Below, piece by piece: positions 20,859 through 33,192 of a stretch of DNA of 64,000 bases. Numbering within the stretch: position 1 is the first letter of the stretch; each line of letters opens with the position of its first letter. Under the pieces are notes generated by a model. The model was not told where the DNA came from. It did not search any database and worked only from the letters and a program-made list of their open reading frames with translations. The stretch is from Gymnopus androsaceus JB14. Taxonomy: Eukaryota > Basidiomycota > Agaricomycetes > Agaricales > Omphalotaceae. The position numbers were made by a program, and so were the translations under genes. The DNA is taken from positions 372,001-436,000 of the forward strand of contig ML769392.1 in the NCBI GenBank assembly GCA_009733575.1. Reading direction: 5' to 3'.

Positions 20859-23176
20859 CTATAAAACATATCGGAATCCACTCCAATCATCACCTTTATC
20901 GAGTCTAGCTGCATCGACACTCGGATACTGTCCGTTTCGGATATTGGCATTCTTATTGACGATGCCGTCGATGACTTCGTCTCGTTCTCCTCTATCCCTC
21001 CGGGCATTTTCTCTCTGGAGGCCCACCCTCATCAACGTAACGGAAATAATTCCGAATCGCAATATAAGCTAGGACTATACCATGTCCCATCGTGTACCAA
21101 GGTGAATCCTTCGCCCGATACTAAAGTGAGCGTAGTAAGTAATCGGAGTCTTCACATATGAGTCCAGCTGAGCTCACAATGTTAGCGCTCAAGGCGCCGT
21201 TGATGTTGCCCCAGCCAATAGCCATACCGAGGGTAAAGCTGCGCTTATACGCTCCCTCAACATTACCAGCGACCCAGGCACTGTAATAAGAATAAGAAAA
21301 CATGTTGAAACACACAATGAAGGGACTAACACATTGTTTGCTGTTAAAGAAGGGAGCGATATTGAGCCATGTTACTGGATAGCTTATGAAAGTGGCAAAG
21401 TCGCACTTACGGATTGAGGGGTATATAGCACTGGAGACCAAAGGATTAGTAAAAGTTCAATACAGACAATGGTGCGACCTACGATGCAGCAAGGAAGACG
21501 GCAAAGTACGACAGCCCAGCACTCCGTGACGCGATTAAAATGATATAACCCGCTGCACCTGGTTTGTAGCTTTAATGTTTGGTATTTCATTTTGGAAATT
21601 GCATGAAGAACAAACCTGTAGCGAACAGGAGCAGGCTCACGTAGTACCGGGTACCTATCCGATCCCCAATTATTCCGACAGCTATTGTAGCGATACACCC
21701 CATTACATATGGTGGAACAGTGAGTAGATTAGCCTTGGTAGCGGTGAAAGCCTAAGATCGTTCAACTTGGATCAAGGGTTCTAGGGGCTTGGAAAATCGC
21801 ATACCAAGCTATTATTGGAAGATGAGTCTTTAGGTCAATGTAGAACGCAAATTAGATACCTTGTTAATGATGGTGGGCAAGAACAACGAAAACGCATACA
21901 GTGGGCCATCGAAGCCCATGTAAATCCCCACTACAAAGGCGAAGTCGAAAAGCAATTTGGGAGCAAACTAAATCTCCACATACTAGCAACCCAAGTCTTC
22001 CAATCTTTCAAGCTCTGCCATATGTATTTTTTCTTGTACTTCTCGCCAGCGGCGCTCAGTCGTACGTCATCTTGTAATCGACGTATAACAAAAGTTCCTT
22101 GGAGGTGTTAACAAGGCTCATAAAATTTTCCACTGCACTTACTTTCTTCTTCCGAAAGAAACTTCGCAGTCTCGGGGTAGTCTTGAATGATCCAAAACGA
22201 AAGAAAAGCAACGACTACGGTAAAGAGTCCCTCCAGAATGAAGATCCATCTCCAACTAGCGTAGCCTCCGACACCGTTCATATTGTGGATTGCAACGGCC
22301 AACAGGCCACTGAATGCACCAGAGATCGTAGCGGAGGAAAAAAAGTACGCGATCTTTGTTCCCATTTCCGCACGTTTATACCAGCTGTGAGCAATAACTG
22401 AGATCAAGGCCACTCGAATGAGGAAGGAAGCAAGTAAAAAAAAAGTACCTAGAGATATAGAACACGATCCCAGGATACATACCTATCATCCGTAGGGACC
22501 CTCAGTTATTATTCAAGGCTGCCTCGAAGAAAGTAATACATACCGGCCTCAAAAACACCAAGTAGAACCCGGACAGCTTGAACGCGACAGTATTAAAAGT
22601 AGTTCGCAAGTTGAGGAGAAAAGAGGTACTTACCGACGAGGCCACCATAGTTCTCAATGAATCCATGGCAGATCATGACCACGCCCCAACAAAACATCAA
22701 CGTACTCAGCCATATGGATGGCCTAAGTCGTCTCAAAACAACATTGCTCACAGGCTATTGTAAAAGTAAGTATTGCAGACTTTCAAGTGCAGTGTTTCGT
22801 CCGTTCTCACCTCGAATAGCGCGTACGGGAAGAAGTATACGGTCAGGGCTATTAGATATTGAGTGTCAGAAATATGACAGTCGGTTGTCATATTGTACAA
22901 CTAAGTATCTGATGATAAGCAAGCCAGCCAAGGACTAGGGTCATAGTAGTATCAAAAGAAACTGACCTTGGCGTTCCCGATATTCCCTCTGTCCATAAAG
23001 TTTAGGAAATAAAGAAGAGCCAACCAAGGGATGATATGAAGGTCGATGCGACGCATGAGCTTTTTCTCGTTGATGCTGACTGTGTTCGCATCGGCGGGAC
23101 GATACAGCTCTGCGACTTTGGGAGACGCGACATCCGCATCAGACATGCTCTTCTCGTCAAGCTTGTTGTCGGACAT
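20859..23176 (-). CDS. MFS anion:cation symporter, Dal5/allantoate permease type
   Basis: Plasma-membrane importer of the fungal ACS family, which carries allantoate, ureidosuccinate, nicotinate and similar carboxylates with H+. Start MSDNKLDEKSMSDAD; then LMRRIDLHIIPWLALLYFLN and FMDRGNIGNAKV, the family's helix-1 signature. A central exon encodes SWYKRAEMGTKIAYFFSS, SGAFSGLLAVAI and SWRWIFILEGLFTVVVAFLS. C-terminal exons give RENARRDRGERDE (family RENARRD motif) and end DDWSGFRYVL. Substrate is uncertain; neighbouring UreD suggests a ureide or other nitrogen source, but that is inference. It lies downstream of UreD on the same strand, 296 nt apart. Confidence 0.85.
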
Positions 23177-23472
23177 GGGGGGAGATGACAAAAGGCAAAG
23201 CACACGAGCAGCGACTTAATGATTATCGCTCAGATGACCGTCACTGATAAGTGCTGGCCGAGGTAAGTTTGGTAAAACAGAAGGTCCAAAGTCCCAGTCT
23301 TAAATGCATCGGACTTCGAGTTCAGCTGCCTTCAGAAAACAGTTGATAGTAGAGGATATGACAGACTGAGTTGACAGTGGCGTTCTGTTCGGAATTGGCG
23401 GAACTCGTTTGCGAGCTCATATACCTAGTAGTTCTCGGAATTGGCACGCAACAACTTTCCTTATCTTCGTAT

Positions 23473-24475
23473 CTAGACAAACGCTCGTCGGTAGATATCA
23501 ACACCAATGATCTCCTCCAAAGTCGACAGAGCGTCCTTAAGCCATCCCTTCACCAGTTCCGTCTCTATTCCTGCCACCCTGACTATCATCCCGTCTTTCT
23601 TGTCAGAGCCAATGGGACTAAGGGACCAAATAATATCTTCTGGGGTTCTGCGTTGCATGACAGATATACCTTCATAACGAGCTGACCAAATGTGCAATCG
23701 TTCCCTCTATCAACGGTCCTCGGAGAATGAGAGTTGCATAACAGGAGAATGGGGACAGTCTCTCTGCCAATCTTCTGCTCGTGTCTGGATTTGTTTCGTC
23801 TTCCAAGAGCATCACGTCTTTGGCTACCCGTTTCTCCTCTATCATGAGCTCGTTAACACTGTAGTACCTGGAGAAAACCCAGTCTTCGCCTAGGGATTTT
23901 CTGCCCGAAGTTACCCAGTCAAGAACGACGAGCGACGCGTCGCTTGCAGTACGAAAGTTTTGGATCTGAGTGTAAGAAGCCGATCGAAAGCAAGTTACAG
24001 GATCGGGTAGAAGGAACAGAGCACCGTTGGACGAGATCACAAAGTCCATTTTCTGAAGTGTAGTCGGAGAGCTTTGGACATTGAGGGAAGTACGATCCAA
24101 GCTCCTTTGTACAGATGCTAGCCTCTGTTGTGCACGGGTTTTGAATACTTTTGTAGAACCCTTGATAAAAGGTTAGTTGACCACGAAGAACGACCGTAAA
24201 TAATACCTTACTTGCGAAAGCAAGAGCAACTTTGTATCTGATTCAATCTCTACGGACAGATGAATGCGATCTCCTCCTACCAGTCCTCCGCCATAAGTCA
24301 AAGCGTAGACAATGGCAACCCCATTCTCAGATAACCGCGGGGACAACAATTTGAGAGGATATGTGGCAGACAGTTCCGAGAACCATGCTTTCCCTCCATG
24401 CGATGATAAGGCTATTCTTCCGCCTCCAGCGTGAATCCTGGAAATACTAGAAGAAGACTCTGAAGAGGCGGTCAT
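23473..24475 (-). CDS. ureD: Urease accessory protein UreD (UreH)
   Basis: Chaperone that binds apo-urease and, with UreF and UreG, inserts the two Ni ions; cytosolic. The start is taken at MTASSESSSSISRIHAGG. Exon 1: HGGKAWFSELSATYPLKLLS, ALTYGGGLVGGDRIHLSV (UreD signature), DTKLLLLSQ. After a 55-nt intron: GSTKVFKTRA, NGALFLLPDPVTCFRSASY, ASLVVLDWVTSGR, RPSSYVNELM-like region, and LILRGPLIEG. The C terminus is QRRTPEDIIWSLSPIG with RVAGIETELVKGWLKDAL. Between IAHLV (about 23685) and the C-terminal frame one base too many is present, so the frame as sequenced stops early; family comparison says the two parts are one gene. No urease or UreF/G lies in this window. Confidence 0.9.
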
Positions 24476-24739
24476 GCAAAGCAATAGATCATGGAAGTTA
24501 ATAATAAAGAGTGCTTCGCTACAGTTTGAGACATAAAAACAAAATTCCATATTTGAAAACTACATAACGAGAGTGTGTCGTGACAAATATACGTAGCAAG
24601 AACGAAGAAAGACAACGTATAGACAAGAAAAAGAAACCACAACAGCTTGCTGTACACAGAAGCAGTCCGTCCCAGAGTGAAAAAAAAATAAAAGGCTTTA
24701 TACGAAAATATAAAAGCATATCAGAAAAGAAAAAAAGGA

Positions 24740-27361
24740 TCAGTACTTGCGGGTTGCAAGGTCTCTGATCTCATAGAGGTTCGAGCGCTCAGTCTCGTAA
24801 AGAATGTCCTGCTTGGTCAAAACTTCCTTCCAGCCTTTCATCTCCTGCTATATGCCTCTGCTCTGCTGCTTTACACCTCTCGATAAAGTCCTCATCGATA
24901 TCATATACCATGGAGGCTCTTGATCCTCGGTCGCTTCCAGACTCTGACGGAGCTGGACCAATACTGCTGCGAGACGGGCTTCCATTCCCGGAGGTAGCTG
25001 ACATTGAGGTAGACGTCCGGCTGTTGACACTAGTGTCAGGAGTGACGAATTTGGATTGTAAGCTGACCCGAATGGTGTCGCCTTTCGCATCTTCCTCGTC
25101 CTCGTCGTCGGCGAGGTTGGCAAACACATCAGGCTCTTCTTCCTCTGGCGGTAGTGTTGATATCCAGCACATCCGTTGAGGATCGAAGATCATGTTTCCG
25201 ACTTTCCGCGCGCCAGTAGCGAAAGAGCCGACTGGTGACCCAATGGACGATCCAGTGAGATGGGTAATGAGAGCAGGTCTTGTTGATGTCACTACTGAAT
25301 CAAAGTCGCGAAGAACCTGCTCGTTACCCTCCCACCTCATGGTGTGAGGATTCCAGTGCATGTCACCAACAACTGAAGAACGATGAGCAAACCTGCTCGA
25401 GTTATGATTAATGCACGGCTTACCTTTAGGGGCACCGGCACCACCTAAATTACGAATAAGAGTTGGTTTTTTCCTCGAAATATTTGGCGAGTTTTTCTTC
25501 TTCTTTGGTGATGGTTGTTTAGAAGAAGGTAGATCCAATCGAGATGACCGTCTTAAGGAGTTGGTCGTCGGGGCCAAAGCTGTACCCGATTCTACAAGAA
25601 AAGACCCATTAGTGATAGACAAAAGATCCAAGCATCAAAGGTCATACCTGAGCCACCGGAAGGTTCTCTCCTTTTCTTTCTTATTGTATTTTTGTCCGTT
25701 GACGATTTCGATGAAAATGTTCCGCCTGGTATACGATTGCCATAACCCTTTGGCTGTACATGAAGCGACTCTCTTTATCGCGGTCAGTGGGTAGATCATC
25801 GAAAGCATCCAGCTCTGTCCCGTCACCATAGGCTCGCTGACGCTTTGGCCTTTTCATGACCTTTGGAGCGGAAGGCTGAAGCGCAGGACGGGAAGCTCGA
25901 TTTGATAAGCCCGAGGGTGGCCTCGGCGGTAATGGAGATGCAGTGCGGAATGAGGGAGACTGTGCTCCGGGAGTGGAAGGTGCACCATTATTGAATACGG
26001 CAGAAAGTGCTGGCCGTGATTTCATGCGAGTGGCAGTAGGAAGAGTAAGTCGCACAGCATGAGGGTTAGAAGACGGGGTTGAAGGTCGAGTGGGGGGAAC
26101 AGGATAATCAAGGCCCCGTAGCCGTGACGTGCTTTTCTGAGATTTTGCACGAGAGGCGACGGTAGGCTCCTCATACCTAGCCTTGGATGGTCCTGCAACA
26201 GCTTGTTCCGAGCCTGACGCTTGGGACGAGTTGTTTTCCAATAATGACGACAAAGATGCTTTGCGTGTGAGTTTACGGGTGGAAGCGGGCGGAGTCGGTG
26301 GTTTTAGTCCCGAGTGAGACTTTTGGCCACGTAGGCTGCCTGGCTTTGGGACAAGGAAGGATGATGAGGATGGAGAAGGAGAAGGAGCGGAAGGCAGTGC
26401 TGAGAATGTTTGAGAGCGGAGAGGGTGGATTCAACGGCGGCGAGGGTGAAAGTCGGAGTTTTTGGAATTGCCGTGCAGAAGAAACGGGAGGATTGACGGG
26501 AGATTTTGCTCGATCGATAGATTTTACTCTGTGAGAAGTTATTCTAAGACCTTTCGGCCGAGGATTGGGCATGCTCTGGCTGCGATTTGCATGGCGCATC
26601 TGCTGTGCGCTGTAAAGCAGCCTGCTGGGACTGAAATCGACATCATCGTCGATGACGAGTCCCATTTCAAAGTCCTCTTCTTGTGGACTGACGACCTTGA
26701 CCGAGTCGCTGGCAAAGGCAACTTTCTGCCGCAACTCGAGGAGCTGTGTGAGTTTGGAGCCAGCCTGTTTAGACTCGAACAATCCGGAGGGAATGATAAT
26801 GCCATCCATGTCTTCTTCTTCTTCTTCGTCCTCTGTCTCTGAGACTGAGGAAGTAGAATTGGAAGAAGGAGAAGCATTGGCAAAACCAAGGGTGGAATAG
26901 GCATCGGAGGATTGTGAGGAGGAAGTATGGTCTTTGTCACCCCATTCAAGGGAGTTCTTTGAGGAGCGGTGATTGAGAGATAAAGGAGCAAGGGAAAGCT
27001 GAGTAAGGTCAGATGGCAACGCAAAGCCATCTTCGAAATCCTCCTCAATGGGTGCTTGTTTTGTGCTGGAAATAGGCTGGGGCAAAGAAGTGACTTTTAT
27101 TGTGGACACTCCTTCATCGTCCTCTTCGTCATCAGTTCCCTGCTGGTTCTGAGCCGGACGAATAGTGAACATCTGCGAATGAGATGTGCCGACGCTGCCT
27201 CCAGATTTTCCTAAATCCATTTCCAAGTCCCAATCCTCTTCCTCGTCATCTTTCTCGGTAACCGCATGCAATGCTAATGGCTGTCCCTCCGGGAGATCAA
27301 AATCTGCGTCTGGCCATTCTTCTCTGTCCACAGCTAGTGTTGGTGCTGGAACATGGGTCAT
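24740..27361 (-). CDS. BYR4: Bfa1/Byr4 homologue, GAP subunit of the mitotic exit/septation network
   Basis: With Bub2/Cdc16 it forms the two-component GAP that keeps the GTPase Tem1/Spg1 off at spindle pole bodies. The start at MTHVPAPTLAVDREEWPDA is preferred over Met 27409 because homologues open with the EDWPDADFD motif. A long acidic disordered half is followed by YGDGTELDAFDDLPTDRDKE, QPKGYGNRIPGGTF, KKPTLIRNLGGAGAPK, the repeats VVGDMHWNPHTMRWEGNEQ and VGNMIFDPQRMCWISTLP, and EEEEPDVFANLADDE. The C terminus is KGWKEVLTKQDILYETERS with LYEIRDLATRKY. The frame breaks near 26395 (+1), 25761 (-1) and 24843 (+1); the flanking pieces are conserved in order. Two introns seen. Confidence 0.88.
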
Positions 27362-27573
27362 GGTATGATTAGGAAGAGGTAATGTAGGTCGGGGCTGGCC
27401 AAAGGCCAAAAAAGGGAGAGGAGTTCAGTAAAAAATATTGTTGACGAACGAGGCAAAGGGTTTTCGGAGAGAATATGTTTGGTCTTGATTGTACAGCACA
27501 ACAATCGGAGCTCACATGCCGATGCGCTTAGGCCATTGCTAATACTATTATTAATTGTACTATGTACTTACAT

Positions 27574-30500
27574 TCAATACGGCTTTAATCTTCTCAATTC
27601 CCGAGCATCGAATTCTATCTCGTCGTCCTGGTCATTGTCCAGATCTCCATTGTCCATTCCTTCCATTCTCGGGCCCCATTCTTCCAGAACTTCATCCAAT
27701 CCCTTTCGCATACGTATTCCTCTTTCTGCCATCACTTCCGCAAACGAATTCAGTTCTCTTCCCTCAAATACACTTCTAAGAGGTCCGAATGCCAGGAGGT
27801 ACAGATCTACACACACACACACACACACCCGTCTTTCAGCGAAATTTACAAGACGATCACAGTATGATTTACCTTTACAGCGAGGACATTGGTCGATGGC
27901 TCGAAATAGGAGTTCTTTGGCTGTTTTGAGTCGTGTGGCTCGTATTTCGAATTCAATGTAGATTCTCCAAATATGAGAAGATCCTTTCGTCCTATCACGG
28001 AATGTGAGTTTGAGCTTGAGTGTGAGGCCAAAGGATTGATAATGTACACACCGCTCGTGCTCCACTGCGGCTGACAAGCCAGTCCGAGTACGTTCAATCT
28101 CAGCTTCCCATCGTCCGCTTTCCCAGCCGGCAATCCAAACTTCTTGTACCCTCCTTGCCACATCCTTCATATTGTCATCATTATCGCCTAAGGTCCCTCG
28201 TATTCGGCCCCATACCCCCTGTCCTTTTTCAACCTCAAGAAATAATGCGAGGATGACAGAGTTAGACGGATAATACTCCATGGCTTGTATCACACGTCCC
28301 CTTAATATCGAGGGTGGCACCGGATTTTTTAAGACCGAGCCATAACGATAGAGGAACAGCAAGGAAGCCATGGTCAAGCTTTCATGCGCCATTTCCTGGG
28401 GTTCAATTTTGCCAAGTTGCTCCTCAAAGGTGGACAGGGCCGTGCGTACATCGTGGGATGTGAGAAGGTCTAAAAGAGCACCGAGCTTGGTCCACGCCTC
28501 CCGCTCCTGCCAAGAAGTACCATCCCTCGCCGAGTCGTTCAACGCGCGCCTAGCGCGAAGAATCGCTACTCCTCCTCGGCCTTCAACTTTTGCCGCGCGC
28601 AGAATTACCGGCAGGGCGTCTTCTACATGGCCGGATAACCATTCCATTTCAGCCCAGTCCCACCACAGGAAAACTTCCTGGGTGCGTAGTGCTGGTTCCG
28701 CCGAGGCGATGAGAATGGTTTGATACACATTACGTGCATCATCCAACTTGCCGCGCATTCTCTCCAGTTGGGCGTGAGCTGCCCAATGTGGAAGGGAATC
28801 ACGAGCGGTGGAGAGGTATAAGCGAGAGAGTTTGAGGGCACTATACAGAATAGAGTTCAGAGGTAGTTATAGCAGTCGAAAAAGGGAAAAGATATATTAC
28901 CTTTTCACACTAGTCGCAGCTTCGAACATTAATGAAAGCAAATCCCATTCTACGTCCTCCGGACCAAGCCTGAGTGATGAAAAAACTCTGTTCACAAAGC
29001 CAGAGTCCATGTTAGTAACATCCAGCTTCTCCCACATTCCTGTCGAACCAAATATTGGTTCAAAGAAACGTAAAGAACCCCACGACCAGTTCTTTACAGG
29101 GCCGAAACTTTTTCTGTAGACCTTCTGCCTGCCGACCAAAGCTCCAGCCAATGCGTCCGCTGTCAGATTTACTTCCTTGGCATTCAGACCGGGAAGTACT
29201 GCGTCGAGGAAAGCAGGATTTGCCAGGTGGGTATAGCTCCATCGGTCATCCCAACTTTTCCCGGTACTAGATAATGAAGCCGAAAAACCAGGCAAATGGA
29301 GACCCATAGTTGAAAGCCACGCGAGACGAAAGATGTGTTTCGCGTGTTGTGTCCGCAGATCCAAAAGCAAAGACCTTATATCGGTAAACAGGACCATGGA
29401 ATAAGGATCTGAATCCACGGTGCTGTTAGTCGAACGTATAGGAAGCCAACCACCGCGGTCAGCGGTGGTTTCATATTCAGCCCACTGTCGATATGGATCA
29501 AGCTCAGTAGATTTGGGGATCATCGAAGGGGTTGAAACAGGGTCTTGTTCTTGCTTCTGCGAGGCCCAATGTGCCCAGCCTTTGGAGTGTAGTTCACCCA
29601 TACGAGGAACTTCAGCATCCCAAAATTCCTCAAAGGCTGTTAGTCGATTATTGAGGGACAGACCGTACAGCGTCTGCGGAATTTCAAAGGTGCTAGGTTT
29701 CAGAAATGAGAAAGATACATACGGGAATTGAATAACGGCGACCTACAGCTCAGCTTGTGCTTGGAACATAGCAGTAGCGCGCTCATGATAGCCTAGCGTA
29801 ATGCTAGATCAGTCGAGTGATATAAAGATCCATAGTGTACCTCACCTGCATGCCGAAAAGCTATTGCAGTTCTCCAAAACACTCTCACCTTTCCGACCTC
29901 TGAATCTTCTGATTCGTCAAGGGAAGACAATATACGCAGAGCTGCGTCAACGACTCCGTCTAAGCCATCGCCAGCCTTGGAAATCTTCCATTCAAACCAT
30001 TCCATCCATAAATCAATGCTGCCGAGTTTCAATGCATCCTCCCATTCGTAACGGAGTTTAGCCTCGTCGTCCCACACATCCGCTCCAGCTTTGAGATACT
30101 TTATTTGTAGTAATACGGAAGCGGAATTCGCAGGGTGTGCAGACAGAGCACGAGCTAAAACAGGGAGCGCGATAGCTGAACGTGATCCCCGCGCTTTTTG
30201 CTTCGATAACGTTCGAGAAAGCAGAGCTAGCCAATTGGTAATGGATGAGGGATCTGCAGAGAGCTGTTGTTCAAGATGTCTCAGGGCTTCGTCTGCAGCA
30301 CTGGGAACATGCTCGTCGTCAGAGCTACAAGGGCTGGAAGCAACTGAGTCGGAGGCGGAATCGGAATCATTTTCGTTATCAATGAAGCGATAGGAAGGTT
30401 CGTCGGCTCGGAAATTACGTCCTCGACGCGAAGGCAAAGGAAGGAAACCGTCTACCTCCTGGTACTTTGTGGAATTACCGTATCCTATCCGTCGCGGGGT

Positions 30501-31053
30501 TTTGGAAAGCAGCTTCTGCGACTTTGATCTGTCATCCAATGTTACCTGTTGTGTTGCGCGTTAAGCTTGGAAATGCGTGAAACGGATGGCCTGACATACC
30601 AGTCTTCGATGTATACCAACTTCAATTCCCCTGTCAGATCTTGAGAAAGCGGTGTATACAGAGTCAAGGCCCAATATTTTCCTACCATCTGGAAGCAAAG
30701 GTTAGAGGGGTCAGATAAAACAACGGTGCCAGCGTACGGTTGACGACCGAGTATTTTGGAATGTCACCCTGATACAATCGGCCATATTCAATATTCAAAT
30801 GGTCTGCCTTTCGATCCGCGTAGTAGAACCTTGTAGCTTCTTCATCCTTGCTGAAATGCACGTCTACAGCAGACTGTGAAACGTCGCGTTCATGCTTTCG
30901 GCTGTGATCCTTATTCTTTGAGCTATGACTCTTCTGCTTCTTTTTCTTCTTCGACTTTTCATCCTCGGATTTACGAGATTGGCTGAGTCCTGGATCTGTG
31001 TCGGGAAAGGAATCAAATGAAGGAAATGAGCTGAACGAGGGTGCAGGATACAT
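27574..31053 (-). CDS. NRDE2: NRDE2 homologue (HAT/TPR repeat RNA-surveillance protein)
   Basis: Nuclear protein that binds the MTR4 helicase and affects exosome targeting, splicing and small-RNA silencing in other eukaryotes. Start MYPAPSFSSFPSFDSFPD; a basic Lys/Ser-rich tract (KSKKKKKQKSHSSKNKDH), then FYYADRKADHLNIEYGRLYQ, the N-terminal NRDE2 signature that contacts MTR4. Next LDDRSKSQKLLSKTPRRIGY, an acidic Ser tract, then helical HAT-like repeats (ALRHLEQQLSADPSSITNWL, EWEDALKLGSIDLWMEW, VYQTILIASAEPALRTQEVF, SHIWRIYIEFEIRATR). The end is FAEVMAERGIRMRKGLDEV and RELRRLKPY. Most downstream exons are long and in frame. One late intron holds a (GT)n tract next to its acceptor. Confidence 0.88.
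27809..27828. repeat. (AC)n microsatellite in an NRDE2 intron
   Basis: About ten AC units. On the coding strand this is a GT repeat immediately before the splice acceptor of the last NRDE2 intron, so length variation could affect splicing. Confidence 0.9.
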
Positions 31054-31274
31054 AAGTCAAATTCAGAGATGTGCTCAGCATTACTAAATTGGAAATTACC
31101 GGGCCGTTGAAAAATTACGAGCGCTTGATCGTGTTATAAGTTCTTTCTCTTGACCATAAGGCTCCACCCCAACCAATACCCTTGTCGATTGTGGTACTGT
31201 GTGCACTCCTGGCTTATAATTCAAAAACTACCCTCATTCTCATTCATTCCAGGGTGTTTCAAAGCAAGGACTTG

Positions 31275-32028
31275 ATGCGGCCACTCACAGAGGATGAATC
31301 CAAGGCTCTTTTCTCCAAGCTTGCTAATTACATTGTGAGTGCTCTTGCGTTACCCTTTAATCTACCCTTACCATTTTTTTCTTACAGGGCAAGAATCTCA
31401 TTCACCTGATTGACCGGCCAGATGAACCGTACTGCTTCAGGCTTCACAAGGACAAAGTATTCTATGTCTCTGAATCTTCTATGCGTCTCGGGATATCTGT
31501 GGCTAGACCAAATCTCGTTAGTCTCGGCACATGCTTTGGAAAATTCAGCAAGTCTGGAAAATTCAAGCTTCACATAACAGCCTTGGATTATGTGGCACAG
31601 TATGCAAAATACAAGGTGAGCGTGACAATCGTTCCTTTCAAATCCCCGGCTAACCCCCCACCTTTTCAAAGGTGTGGATCAAACCCAACGGTGAAATGCC
31701 ATTCCTGTATGGAAACCACGTCGTCAAAGCACACTTGGGCCGTATAACTGAAGATACGCCGGAACACCAAGGTGTCGTGGTATTCAGTATGAATGATGTT
31801 CCGCTGGTATGAGCAGTGCCTTCTTGGCCTATCCTAGTCTCACCCCATTTTTTTAGGGTTTTGGCGTTACGGCACGGTCCACCGTCGACACACGAAAACT
31901 AGATCCAACATCTATCATAGTATTCCACCAAGCGTTAGTTCCCTTCACTCTCGATATCCTCGGTCACCGCTAATCGTTTCCACAGTGATGTCGGCGAATA
32001 CCTACGAGATGAAGAGAGCCTGATCTGA
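31275..32028 (+). CDS. NIP7: 60S ribosome biogenesis factor NIP7
   Basis: RNA-binding assembly factor of pre-60S particles needed for 27S pre-rRNA processing; nucleolar. Start [20 protein letters not shown], then splices into [55 protein letters not shown] and [12 protein letters not shown]. The C-terminal PUA domain reads [58 protein letters not shown] and [12 protein letters not shown], then stop. Five introns of 48-60 nt with clean GT-AG ends. About 180 residues, the normal length, and no frame defect, which makes it a useful contrast to its neighbours. Confidence 0.96.
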
Positions 32029-32322
32029 ACCTTTTTTCCCTCTTTGCTTTCCATTTGTATCATGGGTACACTCTATCGTTTAGTCCTTACACATCCTTTG
32101 CTGTGTTCTATATACTGTAGCTCTCACTACCGGGTTTTGAAGCGCTCGATCACGGTAGATACTCCGTCTTTCATGCATAGGCTCATGTCAGCCTGCTTAT
32201 ATTCTTCTGTGTTCGATGGTTCCTTGCTGGAATAAATGGTTTTCTTTTGGGGTTTGAATTTATAAAATGAAACTATCACTATTCATTTCAGTAGAGCTTC
32301 GAAAAGGGTTCCACAGAATGTT

Positions 32323-32379
32323 TTAGGAGATGAAGGAGTTGCTGTACAGAGTGCTCTTAGGAGATGAAGTTGCTGTACA
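32323..32379. repeat. Short imperfect tandem repeat
   Basis: Two copies of a ~24-nt unit (ttaggagatgaag[gag]ttgctgtaca) lie 34 nt apart; the second copy lacks three bases. It overlaps the 3' end of the possible minus-strand gene below. Confidence 0.7.
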
Positions 32380-33192
32380 TCCAATGTTACCGTCGATCTC
32401 CGCTTGCCTCCTATAAGCAGTAACATTCTCTTCGCCCCGCGTGTATCCAGCACCCAAAATTCTCAAAGACTGAATAATCAAACCAAAAGTTGCCAATCAG
32501 TGTATGTATCACAGAAGCCTGACATCTCTAGAAAACGTATGGTTACTTACCATGAACTTTCATTGATCTTGACAAGAAAGATCTGAGCAGGAAACGAGGG
32601 TTGGTCCATAGATCTATAAAGATCCGAGTTATTGAATGTCCAGCCTTCCGCCGGTGAAGACCGTTGAAGGATGGGGATTACAAGGGATTATATGGCATGT
32701 ACCAATACATCGACGAAACATGGCAGTTCCAGTAAATTAGCATTTTTACCTCTGGCACCAATAAGTACGAGGGATCCTGGACAGAAACATCCACCCTCCG
32801 CCGAAACATTTCCCCCGAGCTTTTGTAGAGAGTGTTGAAACGAGTGCTAAAAATCATCCAAGATGCGATTTTGCGCAACTGGATCTTCAGGGAAGCCGCA
32901 CAGTGTCTAGAAGATGTTGTACATCATGATGAAGTGTATACGGAGACGACTAACCTGAGCAGAGTGTCTTGGGTATCGGCTAAAGAAGAAGCTACGCAAC
33001 ATCGTCCTAAATTCCGGAATCTTTCATCAAGGCGCTCCCATTGAGGCTGCTACTGACCTTTAGACAATTCTTTGCGTTCGGTGGTGCTTTATCTTTCGGG
33101 GGCCCTTCAACGAGGTCGATTATGTTCCATTGGAGGCTCTCGAGAATGTGGGTATACGAGTGGTAGTGAAAACGTAGCTGGACCAGCCTCAT
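32329..33192 (-). pseudogene. Unresolved minus-strand gene or gene remnant
   Basis: Several exon-like pieces line up: MRLVQLRFHYHSYTHILESL with QWNIIDLVEGPPKDKAPPN (from 33192, followed by a good donor), FNTLYKSSGEMFRRRVDVSV with QDPSYLLVPE (about 32830-32750, donor gtaaaa), a piece reading FNNSDLYRSMDQPSFPA with QIFLVKINESS (about 32640-32560, donor gtaagt), and a last piece LRILGAGYTRGEENVTAYRR with QAEIDGNIGCTATSS ending at a stop near 32329. The pieces have good splice signals but phases do not join without a frame change or stop. No family recognised. It may be a decayed gene or an intact one hit by sequence errors. Confidence 0.3.
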
